From Lysinibacillus xylanilyticus (GTDB taxonomy: Bacteria > Bacillota > Bacilli > Bacillales_A > Planococcaceae), in NCBI RefSeq assembly GCF_001183605.1, contig NZ_LFXJ01000005.1:868001-932000 (forward strand): 64,000 bases of DNA, in the 5' to 3' direction. Below, piece by piece: positions 33,611 through 42,118 of the stretch. How positions within the stretch are numbered: the first letter of the stretch is position 1; each line of letters begins with the position of its first letter. Made by a program: the position numbers and the translations under genes. A model generated the notes under the pieces. The model was not told the origin of the DNA. It ran no database searches and worked only from the letters and a program-made list of their open reading frames with translations.

Positions 33611-34231
33611 TATTTTTTAACTTTCTCAATTTTTGTTCTATGTATGGCAAAAAATGATTTTACATTTTTAGAAAAATCTTTATGCAGGATTTATACATGT
33701 GACAGCGCGTATCGTACACTCAAAATGTGGTGAGACCAATAATGTATGGAATACTGTATACATCATAAATGGTGATTGAAACAAAAAGCCCAAGGAAATT
33801 GTGTTAGAGGTTAATGAAAGATTATATGATGAATCTGCCATTGGGGGAAATTAGATTTATTCGTATGAGAAGAACATATTGAGAAACTAATTCTAGGTAC
33901 CTCCTAAAGAAGAAATTAAATTAGTATATGTTAACTGTTAATTTGCTGAGTAAGTTACGATTGTTTATTTTCACTTTCCAAAGTCCATAAACATAGTATG
34001 AGGGGCAAACAATCATCATTGATGATCAAGGAAATGGAAAGTTAATTTTAAGCGAAAAGCAAGCAGGTCTGGATGTAGTTGAATCAAATATTAGTAAAGC
34101 AAATCAAAATCATTAGCAGATTTAATGCAATTAGAAGGTAAGATTTTTGGATAAACAAATGCACCTATTACAGCGAAGTTATATTCTAAGGTGTAATCAA
34201 TGATAATTATCAAGTTAATAGTTGGACATTT
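33611..34231. other. gene debris, unidentified
   Basis: Short open pieces only, e.g. on the plus strand TIIIDDQGNGKLILSEKQAG followed by LDVVESNISKANQ and a stop near 34116, and EEHIEKLILGTS near 33880. They look like parts of one or more lost secreted or phage-related genes. No start codon with RBS is seen. Confidence 0.3.
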
Positions 34232-34232
34232 G

Positions 34233-34337
34233 AAAAGTCACTCATTTTTTTATGAGTGACTTTTTTGGGGTAAATATTTTGCACCTGCCCGGTGTCATAT
34301 AATTTACTTTTTGTGTACCCCAAATAAGTGGGGTACA
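34233..34337. repeat. terminator plus GTACCCC palindrome, scar B
   Basis: AAAAGTCACTCAT / ATGAGTGACTTTTTT (34233-34266), GCACCTGCCC, then TGTACCCC and GGGGTACA as an 8-bp inverted repeat (34314-34337). Matches scars A and D in order. Confidence 0.5.
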
Positions 34338-34495
34338 ACGGGTAAAAACGTAAACCAACATTTATTATTAAATGGTTTTTAAAATTGAACTTCGAATTTT
34401 TGTAAAAACAGATTTATTATCTTTTCTTAATCAATAGAGCAAAAACACCGCCAAATCAATATTTTTACGCTATAATGTAGGACGAGGTGAAGAAA

Positions 34496-34921
34496 ATGTT
34501 TGTTAGTGAGAAACAAATTGAAATTCGATATGCTGAGACCGATCAAATGGGCGTGGTGTATCATGCGAACTATATCATTTGGATGGAGATAGGCCGTTCT
34601 CAGTTAGTAAATGATGCAGGATTTGAGTATGCTGAGTTAGAAAAAGATGGATATGTATCGCCAGTGATGGATTTATCCATTTCTTATAAGGCTGCTATGC
34701 ATTATGGCCAAGTGGCAACGGTACGTACATGGGTGGAAAAGCACGATCGTCTACGTACAACTTATGGCTATGAAATTTTACATGAAGATGGCACGATTGC
34801 AGCGACTGCTCAGTCCGTACATATTCTAGCGCAAAAAGATACGTTACGTCCGGTATCCTTAAGTAAAATTGATCCGGCATGGGATGCGAAATACAAAGAA
34901 ATCGCACGCGAGACGAAATAG
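34496..34921 (+). CDS. acyl-CoA thioesterase, YbgC/FadM-like hotdog fold
   Basis: Start ATG 34496 (GAGGTGA five bases ahead) preferred over GTG 34487. The 141-residue protein starts with the YbgC signature IRYAETDQMGVVYHANYIIW; the Asp and the ANY-x-x-W segment line the active site. Expected to cleave acyl-CoA in the cytoplasm; the physiological acyl group is unknown. A -10 TATAAT is at 34471-34476. The DUF423 gene begins 11 bp downstream, so both form an operon. Confidence 0.88.
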   Translation: MFVSEKQIEIRYAETDQMGVVYHANYIIWMEIGRSQLVNDAGFEYAELEKDGYVSPVMDLSISYKAAMHYGQVATVRTWVEKHDRLRTTYGYEILHEDGTIAATAQSVHILAQKDTLRPVSLSKIDPAWDAKYKEIARETK

Positions 34922-34932
34922 GAGAATCATAC

Positions 34933-35307
34933 ATGGAACTTTTATTGGCGATAGGTGCAATTACGGCTTGTCTTGGTGTCGTGCTAGGCGCTTTTGGAGC
35001 ACATGCACTAAAAGATAAATTTGCGACACCATACTACGCTACCGTTTGGGAAACTGCGGTGCAATACCATATGTATCATGCATTAGGTTTACTGGGGCTC
35101 GGTATTTTATCGAGTGATGCCCTTTTAGGAGCTTCTAGTATGCTTTCTTGGGCAGGATATTTAATGGTAGCAGGTATCGTGTTTTTCTCAGGTAGTTTAT
35201 ATGTATTAGCTGTTACAGGTGTGAAAAAGCTTGGAGCAATTACCCCAATTGGGGGTCTGTTATTTATCATTGCCTGGGTGCTTGTGGCTATTTCCGCATT
35301 TTCATAA
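34933..35307 (+). CDS. DUF423 (YwdK/TMEM256-like) membrane protein
   Basis: Start at 34933; TAGGAG overlaps the previous stop. 124 residues, four membrane segments, with the family blocks CLGVVLGAFGAHALKDKF and AVQYHMYHALGLLGLGIL. Function of the family is unknown. Translation is probably coupled to the thioesterase gene. A terminator follows. Confidence 0.9.
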   Translation: MELLLAIGAITACLGVVLGAFGAHALKDKFATPYYATVWETAVQYHMYHALGLLGLGILSSDALLGASSMLSWAGYLMVAGIVFFSGSLYVLAVTGVKKLGAITPIGGLLFIIAWVLVAISAFS

Positions 35308-35351
35308 GAAACGCTATGATCCACTAAAAAACGCTATTGTACAACAATACG

Positions 35352-35386
35352 AGAGAGGTAGTTCCTTAGGAGCTATCTCTTTTTTA
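35352..35386 (+). terminator. terminator of the thioesterase-DUF423 operon
   Basis: AGAGGTAGTTCCT pairs with AGGAGCTATCTCT (G-U pairs) and is followed by seven T. Confidence 0.8.
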
Positions 35387-35492
35387 TAAAAAAATGAAAC
35401 AAAATGTCCTTTTTATGCGTACTACATAATGATTAGATTATTTTTAATGATAAAATACTTTTTAAGTATATAAGTTGAAGGTGGGAATAAAT

Positions 35493-36809
35493 ATGGGTTT
35501 ATTAAAAGCAGGAGTTGGCGCATTAGCAGGTGTTCTAGAAGATCAATGGCGTGAATATTTCTATTGTGAGTCTCTGTCAGCGGATGTTCTTGTGGCAAAG
35601 GGTTTTAAACGTACCTCTAAACGAGGGTCAAATAAAGGCAATGACAACATTATTAGTAATGGCTCTATTATTGCTATAAATGAAGGTCAATGTATGATGA
35701 TTGTCGAGCAAGGAAAAGTAGTGGAGTTTTCTGCGGAGTCTGGGGAGTATGTTTATGATACATCCACAGAGCCTTCGATTATGTATGGCAATGATTTGTC
35801 AGAAGATATTATGGAAACATTCAAGCAGATTGGTAAACGCTTTACATTTGGAGGAGAACCTGCAAAGGATCAGCGTGTATATTATTTTAATAAAAAAGAA
35901 ATCGTAGGAAATAAATATGGGACACCAGCACCGATTCCTTTCCGAGTTATCGATCGTAATATCGGCCTAGATATTGATATTGCTATTCGTTGCCATGGCG
36001 AATATTCATATAAAATTGTCGATCCATTATTATTCTATACAAATGTGTGTGGAAACGTTGAGCGTGAATTTACAAGAGATGCTATCGATAGCCAATTAAA
36101 GTCGGAATTGATGACTGCGTTACAGCCGGCTTTCGCACATATTTCAGCTAGTGGAGTACGTTATAGTGAAATTCCTGCGCATACGGTTGCTCTAGCAGAT
36201 GCCCTTAATAAAGTGCTATCAGAGAAATGGCTAGCAACTCGTGGTTTAGCAGTTGTATCCTTTGGCATTAGTTCTTTAAAAGCATCTGAAGAAGATGAAT
36301 CAATGATTAAACAACTACAACGCAATGCAGTGATGCGTGATCCAGGTATGGCTGCGGCTCATTTAACAGGTGCTCAGGCAGAAGCAATGATTGCAGCAGC
36401 CAATAATGATGGAGGAGCCATGGCAGGATTTATGGGTATGAACATGGCGACACAAGCAGGCGGTGTTAATGCAGGACAACTTTATCAAATGAATGAGCAA
36501 AATAAACAGGCAGCCCAGCAAGAACAAACGGCGACGACCTCAGCTACATGGAAATGTGCATGTGGTAGCGAAAATACAGGTAAATTCTGCTCGAATTGTG
36601 GATCACCAAAACCAGCAGAAGAAGGATGGACTTGTACATGTGGTGCTATCAACAAAGGCAAATTCTGTGGCGAATGTGGTGCTAAAAAACCTTCAGGAGC
36701 ATTACAATACGTTTGCGATAAATGTGGTTGGCATCCAGAGGATCCTGCAAACCCACCGAAATTCTGTCCAGAGTGTGGCGATGTGTTTGATGAGAATGAT
36801 GTTAAGTAA
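35493..36809 (+). CDS. SPFH-domain protein, YdjI-like, with C-terminal zinc ribbons
   Basis: Start at 35493 after GAAGGTGGG. 438 residues: an SPFH/virion-core-like domain (about 30-285: REYFYCESLSADVLVAKGFK, RFTFGGEPAKDQRVYYFNKK), a low-complexity Ala/Gln linker (about 290-345) and three zinc ribbons with CACGS...FCSNCG, CTCGA...FCGECG and CDKCGW...FCPECG. In B. subtilis YdjI belongs to the PspA-associated ydjFGHI operon at the membrane. Here it is paired with the YdjG-like gene 11 bp downstream, but no pspA is near. Likely a membrane-stress scaffold. Confidence 0.85.
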   Translation: MGLLKAGVGALAGVLEDQWREYFYCESLSADVLVAKGFKRTSKRGSNKGNDNIISNGSIIAINEGQCMMIVEQGKVVEFSAESGEYVYDTSTEPSIMYGNDLSEDIMETFKQIGKRFTFGGEPAKDQRVYYFNKKEIVGNKYGTPAPIPFRVIDRNIGLDIDIAIRCHGEYSYKIVDPLLFYTNVCGNVEREFTRDAIDSQLKSELMTALQPAFAHISASGVRYSEIPAHTVALADALNKVLSEKWLATRGLAVVSFGISSLKASEEDESMIKQLQRNAVMRDPGMAAAHLTGAQAEAMIAAANNDGGAMAGFMGMNMATQAGGVNAGQLYQMNEQNKQAAQQEQTATTSATWKCACGSENTGKFCSNCGSPKPAEEGWTCTCGAINKGKFCGECGAKKPSGALQYVCDKCGWHPEDPANPPKFCPECGDVFDENDVK

Positions 36810-36820
36810 GGAGATGACTA

Positions 36821-37927
36821 ATGATGCCAACGCAAGATGCTGAAAATGCTAAACAAGTAAAGCTTGATTTTGACGCTGAGTGTCCATCATGTAGTGCATC
36901 CATTGAATTTAACCCAGCAACTGGAAAGCTAACATGTCCTTATTGTGGCTATGAGACTGAAATTGCAGCCCCAGAGAAGCAAGAGGAAAAAGTTGCCCAG
37001 GAAATGGATTTTGCAATGGCTGAAAAACGTGGGAATTTTAACTGGGGTGTTGAGAAAAAAACAGTCATTTGTAAATCCTGTGCGGCAGAAACGATTTATG
37101 ATGCATTACAGGTAGCTGATAGTTGCCCATACTGTGGTTCTAATCAGGTTATGGAGGCTAGTGCCGAAAATACACTAGCCCCGAACGGGGTATGCGCATT
37201 TGAAATAACAGATAAGCAAGCCGGTGAGAACTTCCAAAGTTGGATTAAGGGGAAATGGTTTACACCAAGAGCAGCAAAAGATAGTGCAAAGCCTGATTCA
37301 TTCAAAGGGGTTTATCTTCCATATTGGACTTTTGATACAAAAACAAGCTCAAGGTATTCCGCAAGATATGGTAGACATCGCACAGTTACAGATAAAGAGG
37401 GAAATACTCGAACTGAAACAGATTGGTATTCTACAAGTGGTTTTTATCAGGAATTTATTGATGATCATTTAATAAGTGCGACAACTCGTTATGATCGTAA
37501 TATGATGCGAAAGATAGAACCCTTTAATTTACTTAATAATAAAGCCTATAAACCAGAATTTGTATCAGGGTTTTTATCAGAACGCTACAGTATTGGTTTA
37601 CAGGACGGGTGGAGTCAGGCTAAGAGGGAAATTTCAAATCATCTGAACGCGCAAATTACCTCAAAAATACGTTGGGAACATAATGCGGATGTAGTATCCA
37701 ATTTACATTTCTCAACAACTCATGATGATATTACATACAAATATCTAATGTTGCCGATTTGGCTTTCTTCATTCCGCTACAAAGAGAAAATTTATCGATT
37801 TATGGTAAATGGACAAACAGGTCGAGTAGGTGGGGATGCCCCAATTTCACCACTTCGTGTAACAATTGCTGTTATCTTATCATTAATTGCAATTACGATT
37901 ATTTGGTATTTCTTTATGTCAGAATAG
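36821..37927 (+). CDS. TFIIB-type zinc-ribbon membrane protein, YdjG-like
   Basis: 368 residues. Two N-terminal zinc ribbons (CPSCSASIEFNPATGKLTCP then YCGY; CKSCAAETIYDALQVADSCP then YCGS), a central soluble domain (YLPYWTFDTKTSSRYSARYG), and a single C-terminal membrane helix (LRVTIAVILSLIAITIIWYF). This matches B. subtilis YdjG, partner of the SPFH protein YdjI in PspA recruitment. AAGGAGATG is the RBS; 36824 is an alternative start. It forms a tight operon with the SPFH gene and is followed by a strong terminator. Confidence 0.85.
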   Translation: MMPTQDAENAKQVKLDFDAECPSCSASIEFNPATGKLTCPYCGYETEIAAPEKQEEKVAQEMDFAMAEKRGNFNWGVEKKTVICKSCAAETIYDALQVADSCPYCGSNQVMEASAENTLAPNGVCAFEITDKQAGENFQSWIKGKWFTPRAAKDSAKPDSFKGVYLPYWTFDTKTSSRYSARYGRHRTVTDKEGNTRTETDWYSTSGFYQEFIDDHLISATTRYDRNMMRKIEPFNLLNNKAYKPEFVSGFLSERYSIGLQDGWSQAKREISNHLNAQITSKIRWEHNADVVSNLHFSTTHDDITYKYLMLPIWLSSFRYKEKIYRFMVNGQTGRVGGDAPISPLRVTIAVILSLIAITIIWYFFMSE

Positions 37928-37932
37928 TCATG

Positions 37933-37982
37933 AGCAGTATTCCTGTAGGGTATTATCTATACTTAGGAATACTGCTTTTTTT
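37933..37982 (+). terminator. terminator of the SPFH/zinc-ribbon operon
   Basis: A 12-bp perfect stem AGCAGTATTCCT / AGGAATACTGCT followed by seven T. Confidence 0.85.
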
Positions 37983-38530
37983 ACAAAATAATTTGGAGTG
38001 GGTGAAAGGCTGAATAGTTAGGATATAGGATACAAACCTTTAGTTTATCATGGCTTTCGCATTGAATTGTTGCATAAGTTATAATGATAAAGGAATTCTG
38101 AGGGAGTTTCTTACACAGCAATACATGAAAATTTAATGAATGCATATTGAGTTACGCAATCGTACTTAAGCAACCTATTTTGCGAGAAAGTCGTTATTAG
38201 TGATAAAATTTTTGGAAAAATGCGCTTCAACATAAGCCTACAGGTTAATGCACTAGTGTGTTATCAGAAGAAATAATTTACATTGTGCTTTATAAGGGAT
38301 GAACAGAAAGCCTGTAAGAAGAGTTTTTGAAGGCTATTTAGGCTTATTAATAAATCAGATATGTGGGAGTTTGTTAAATTTTAGGACAGATTTATTCCAT
38401 AAAATAACGCCATGTGAAGTTGCCAATTTACTTTAAACAAATTATTATACATTCAGAGAGCTTTTTTTTATGAAATGAGCTGTGAATGTAATGTTATTCT
38501 TGGATAACATCATGTATGGAGGTTTCGACA
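37983..38530. other. long intergenic region before ykuI
   Basis: No gene or recognisable remnant. The last part has a small palindrome, ATGTTATTC-TTGG-ATAACAT (about 38491-38510), just ahead of the GGAGG of ykuI, which might act on transcription or translation of that gene. Confidence 0.4.
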
Positions 38531-39736
38531 ATGGATGCAATTGAAGTTTTAACAAATTTAGATCAGATACATGGGTATTTTCAACCTATATTTAGCGCGG
38601 ATGCGCATACGGTGATTGCCTACGAAATTTCCGGACAGTTACAAATTGAGGGTCAACAAATTAATTTAAAAGACTTTGTGAATAACGAAGATATTCCAGA
38701 AGAGTATCGTATTGACATGGAACATAAAATTCTACATGCTGCATTAGCCAAAGTAGAAGAAATCGGACAGGATATTGATATTTATATTCCTAGTAACCCG
38801 AACTTACTGATGCAGGATTTTGGTGAAAGTCATTTTAATATTATTCAACAATATATAAGTGAAGAGGATTTACATCGAATTGTATTAGTTGTTTCTGAGC
38901 ATCGTTTTTTAGGCGATATTCAAAAGCTACACCATGCAGTACGTTACTTTACGACTTTTGGTGTAAAAATTGCCGTCCAGGAAGTGGGAGCAGAGAGTCA
39001 TTTAGAGCACATTGCTTTATTATCACCACAAATATTAAAGGTCAATATTCGAGATTTAAATTATGATTCTTGGTCTGCACAGTCAGATATGATCTCGGCA
39101 ATAGGTAGTCTCGCTTATAAAATTGGCGCAAATCTCTTATTCGAAGGAATCGAAACTGTGTATCAATTACAGTTTGCTTGGAAAAATGGGGGCCGATTTT
39201 ATCAGGGCCGCTACTTGGCAAATCCGGCAATGACATTCGTAGAGAAGGATATTTTAAAGGAGCGTTTTAAGGAAGAGTGCCAGCGGTTTATTACCTCTGA
39301 AAAGAAAATTCTAGAGGTGCAATATTTCGAGTTGAAAAAGTTGAGGGAGGAGCTAGAAGCGATTGTCCATCGTGTTAAACCTTCTAGTGACAACATCACA
39401 CATTTAGAGCATCTAGCCCAGCTGTTAGATAATTATTCGTTCCGAGTATATATTTGTAATGAAGATGGCTTTCAACTATCTCCAAACGTAATGCGTGTGG
39501 ATGGACAGTGGGAATTGCAGCCAAGAGCCATCAATAAAAACTGGAGTTGGCGTCCATACTTCCTACAAACAATTATTAAAATGCGCAATGATCAAAGCGG
39601 AGAAATCTCAGAGCTTTATCGAGATATCGAGACAGGGGAAATTACAAGAACATTTTCGATTGCTATTAACGATCATGAGTATTTGTTCGTCGATCTTTCG
39701 TATGATTACCTATATGAACACAATATATTTAGATAG
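38531..39736 (+). CDS. ykuI: YkuI-like EAL-domain protein, probably a c-di-GMP sensor
   Basis: Start at 38531 with GGAGG eight bases ahead. 401 residues: an EAL fold (about 1-250) followed by a helical linker and a PAS-like YkuI_C domain (about 275-400). The catalytic signature EALLR reads EISGQ, the DDFG region reads QEVGA and the K-I-D strand reads KVNIRD, while FEGIET is kept. These losses suggest no phosphodiesterase activity, leaving ligand binding. In B. subtilis YkuI binds c-di-GMP and affects exopolysaccharide and zinc response. It stands alone. The symbol rests on domain order. Confidence 0.8.
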   Translation: MDAIEVLTNLDQIHGYFQPIFSADAHTVIAYEISGQLQIEGQQINLKDFVNNEDIPEEYRIDMEHKILHAALAKVEEIGQDIDIYIPSNPNLLMQDFGESHFNIIQQYISEEDLHRIVLVVSEHRFLGDIQKLHHAVRYFTTFGVKIAVQEVGAESHLEHIALLSPQILKVNIRDLNYDSWSAQSDMISAIGSLAYKIGANLLFEGIETVYQLQFAWKNGGRFYQGRYLANPAMTFVEKDILKERFKEECQRFITSEKKILEVQYFELKKLREELEAIVHRVKPSSDNITHLEHLAQLLDNYSFRVYICNEDGFQLSPNVMRVDGQWELQPRAINKNWSWRPYFLQTIIKMRNDQSGEISELYRDIETGEITRTFSIAINDHEYLFVDLSYDYLYEHNIFR

Positions 39737-39767
39737 TTCTACAAATGCTTATATATCAAGGTTTAAT

Positions 39768-39803
39768 GGGTACAAGAATAACTTGTACCCCACTTTGTAC
39801 CCC
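39768..39803. repeat. GGGTACA/TGTACCC repeats, scar C
   Basis: GGGTACAAG and CTTGTACCC form an inverted repeat (39768-39790), followed by another TGTACCCC (39796-39803). They lie about 20 bp beyond the stop of the dead recombinase gene, where attachment or arm sites would be expected. Confidence 0.5.
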
Positions 39804-39824
39804 GAACTTGCTTAAAAAAGAGAT

Positions 39825-40033
39825 TCACTTGAGTTTTATCAATGATGAAAAAATTTTAGTAGCTCTAAGTTCTTCATCATCAAGTGAATGCGCATATGCC
39901 TTCATCACCATTTCAGGTGTATCTCCAATTATTTTAGCCACCGTTGTTACAGCTACACCTTCTGATTGTTAATGAGATGGGAGTAATGCACGGTCAATCG
40001 AGAGTCGATGTTGCAGTCATTAATGGTGTATTA
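39825..40033 (-). pseudogene. C-terminal remnant of a tyrosine recombinase (phage/ICE integrase)
   Basis: Minus strand, first frame: RLTVH...YSHLINNQ, containing the H of the catalytic HxxR block and the HxSLLINNG-like helix; after a frameshift near 39970: EGVAVTTVAKIIGDTPEMVM, KAYAHSLDDEELRATKIF and a stop at 39825. V-x-x-T-V-A-K-x-x-G-x-T-x-x-x-x-x-x-Y-A-H is the nucleophile region of the family; the Tyr is intact. Everything upstream is missing, and the R of HxxR is lost. It marks the end of an old integrated element. Confidence 0.75.
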
Positions 40034-40161
40034 CACAGCGCTTATAAGTCATTAAAATTGTTGATGGTCAGTTGATAGTTAATAAGTTCGCTTTTACACT
40101 AGACAAATATGATTTTTTAACATATAGTTGATGTAATAAGATCGTTTGCAAGGGAACAATG

Positions 40162-40228
40162 AATTCACATACTACAAAGAGTATTCGTGTTTTGTTAGAT
40201 ACTCTTTGTAATATGTGAATTTTTTTCT
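40162..40228 (+). terminator. very long hairpin upstream of the cold shock gene
   Basis: Two 23-base arms (40162-40184 and 40199-40221; AATTCACATACTACAAAGAG begins the first) pair with a single mismatch around a 14-base loop and are followed by TTTTTTCTTTT. It may end transcripts coming from the left, or be a 5' leader element of the csp gene 50 bp on. Confidence 0.65.
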
Positions 40229-40277
40229 TTTGAATTAGTATGATTTTATTTAATACAATTAATGGAGGTCATTTAAA

Positions 40278-40478
40278 ATGGCACAAGGTACAGTGAAATG
40301 GTTTAACGCAGACAAAGGTTTTGGTTTCATCGAAATGGAAGGCGGGAAAGATGTATTCGCTCACTTCTCAGCTATCCAAGGTGACGGATTCAAATCACTT
40401 GAAGAAGGTCAAAAAGTTGAATTCTCAGTCGAAGATGGCCAACGTGGACCACAAGCTGCAAACATCGTAAAACTTTAA
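40278..40478 (+). CDS. cold shock protein (CspA/B family)
   Basis: 66 residues, exactly the family size. [20 protein letters not shown] contains RNP1 (KGFGFI) and DVFAHFSAI contains RNP2 (VFAHF). The single OB fold binds single-stranded RNA and DNA and works as an RNA chaperone in the cytoplasm. GGAGGTCATTTAAA is the RBS. It is monocistronic with a leader hairpin and its own terminator. B. subtilis has cspB, cspC and cspD, and I cannot tell which it corresponds to. Confidence 0.95.
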   Translation: MAQGTVKWFNADKGFGFIEMEGGKDVFAHFSAIQGDGFKSLEEGQKVEFSVEDGQRGPQAANIVKL

Positions 40479-40488
40479 TTTTTATTGA

Positions 40489-40518
40489 AGAAAACCACTC
40501 TTAGTAGAGTGGTTTTAC
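40489..40518. terminator. terminator shared by csp and the convergent gene
   Basis: AAAACCACTC pairs with GAGTGGTTTT, with T or A runs on both sides, so it may serve both convergent genes. Confidence 0.75.
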
Positions 40519-40521
40519 ATT

Positions 40522-41199
40522 TTATATACTTAATAGCTGTTTCTTTTTAGCATCAAATTCCTCTTGAGTAAGAATCCCTTCATCAAGTAACTTCTTGAAT
40601 TTTAGTATTTCATCAGCTGCACTAATTTGATTTGAAGCTACTGGTTGAACAACTTCTACTACTTCATCATCCTCAGCAACAATTAAAAGTGACAGCTTTT
40701 CAAGATCCTTCTTATCACATTTAATTACTAAAGGGACTTTCTCTCCGTTTTCACGCTTCAAGAAAAGCGTAGCTACAGATTTATCTTTACCAACATTAGC
40801 ACCCATTGCTCCTGCGATAGCCCCAGCATTACCAAATTTACTGCCAATTACTGTCCAACCAGCTATGTCAAACGCGCTCTTTTGAATGTTCTTGACACGA
40901 TCCCATTTGATTAATTTTAATGTTTCCGGTTCTCCACTATTAACTGAAATATCTATATAACCAGGTTTTGTTTGAGAAAGTCTGAAATTACTTCCTTGAC
41001 CTTTCAACAATTCCTTACCATTAAGAATTTCGATGTTCATTTTAATAGGCTTCATAACGCGTACTATTTGCCTTTTTTCAACTTGTTCTACTGAAGGTTG
41101 GATTCCAAGGGCATTATTAATTTCTGATAAAAATGCTAATCTTGTGTCAACGTTGCTAAAGGTAAGTATTTGTTTTTCGTTGTTATAAGTGAAGGTCAT
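40522..41199 (-). CDS. PH-like domain protein with C-terminal SHOCT domain
   Basis: 225 residues from the first ATG. The end ISAADEILKFKKLLDEGILT followed by QEEFDAKKKQLL is a classic SHOCT domain (short helical oligomerisation tail); before it lie beta-rich segments and a Gly-rich linker (GSKFGNAGAIAGAMGANVGK). The coding frame continues upstream of the ATG to about 41470 with a further PH-like domain, so this start is probably not the original one (see next entry). Such proteins often sit on mobile elements. Function unknown, likely cytosolic. Confidence 0.7.
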   Translation of the reverse strand: MTFTYNNEKQILTFSNVDTRLAFLSEINNALGIQPSVEQVEKRQIVRVMKPIKMNIEILNGKELLKGQGSNFRLSQTKPGYIDISVNSGEPETLKLIKWDRVKNIQKSAFDIAGWTVIGSKFGNAGAIAGAMGANVGKDKSVATLFLKRENGEKVPLVIKCDKKDLEKLSLLIVAEDDEVVEVVQPVASNQISAADEILKFKKLLDEGILTQEEFDAKKKQLLSI

Positions 41200-41474
41200 T
41201 TCTGTAACAGTTAATTTTTTATTAAAGTCAGTATTACTAATTTGATTTAGATCATAAGATAAAAATTTCTTCCCTTTAACTGTAGTTAATAGTCTGCGTG
41301 TTGTTAAAACTACTAAATACTGCGTGAATAGACCTCCGGAAACAACACCAGCATTTTCAACTATTTCATCATCTTCAATATGGTCAGCGATTAAACTTAT
41401 CTCTTTTTTAAAATTGCTAATAACAAGTTTACCTTCTGGTTTTATTATTCTTTTATTTGTTCTACTGCGTACAA
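41200..41474 (-). pseudogene. start-less N-terminal extension of the PH/SHOCT gene
   Basis: In the same frame as the gene downstream: IKPEGKLVISNFKKEISLIA, NAGVVSGGLFTQYLVVLTTR and RLLTTVKGKKFLSYDL, a bacterial PH-like fold. No start codon exists in this frame. A TTG at 41474 with AAGGAGG seven bases ahead is in another frame (YAVEQIKE-stop), so a frameshift within the first ten codons has cut the original start from the rest. Confidence 0.6.
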
Positions 41475-41752
41475 ATTAACGCCTCCTTACTTTGTGGTGA
41501 ACCATTAAAAATAATGCTATAATGGTAATGCAATAAAATTGTATCAATATTGGCAAGTGTTGTCAGTATGTGTTTGGATAAGGTAGATATAATTACATAA
41601 ATGCTAACGTATGGACAACAAGACAACAAGACATTACACAAAATAGCAAATTACTACATTGAACACAATTGATCTAATTTCAAACTTTCGGCATTGATTT
41701 TACAAAAGAAAGCATGAGGAGAATAAATTAACTATTCTCTAATAAAAAATAG
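41475..41752. other. intergenic region
   Basis: AT-rich, upstream of the PH/SHOCT gene. No repeat or gene seen before scar D begins. Confidence 0.4.
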
Positions 41753-41934
41753 AAAGTCACTCATTTTAAAAAATAATGAGTGACTTTTACTTAATTTTAT
41801 TTAATAATTTGAGGTAATAAATAGTGTTAACTAAAAGATAAGAAACCTACACCTGCCCGAATTTATTTACTTAAAAGTTCCAATGTAGTGGGGTACAAAA
41901 CAATAAATTTTACTGTACCCCAGATGTACCCCGA
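41753..41934. repeat. terminator plus GTACCCC repeats, scar D
   Basis: AAAGTCACTCATTTT / AATGAGTGACTTT (41753-41788), ACACCTGCCC, then GGGGTACA, TGTACCCC and TGTACCCC (41889-41934). It has the same parts as scars A and B. A further piece of sequence after it, TTTAATACCTTAAATGAATG, has a relative near 44498. Confidence 0.5.
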
Positions 41935-42078
41935 TTTATTTACCTTTAATACCTTAAATGAATGTCATTAAAGTTTGATGTAATTCAAAGTAAAGCTTTA
42001 TGTCTGCATTCTAGAAAATTATTAAACCTTAATTATAGATAACGCATTTATGAAGACAATATATTTAGATAAAAAATG

Positions 42079-42107
42079 CAGGGGTACAAAAATAATTTGT
42101 ACCCCTG
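42079..42107 (-). terminator. terminator of the SAP/winged-helix operon
   Basis: CAGGGGTACAAA / TTTGTACCCCTG forms a 12-bp stem, followed on the minus strand by ATTTTTTATC. It is built from the same GGGGTAC sequence as the scars. Confidence 0.6.
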
Positions 42108-42118
42108 TTTTGTCACTA

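Noticed and set aside
39745-39972. 75-codon plus-strand frame beginning LIYQGLMGTRIT
   Set aside because: It is the antisense of the recombinase remnant, whose minus-strand reading matches a known family.
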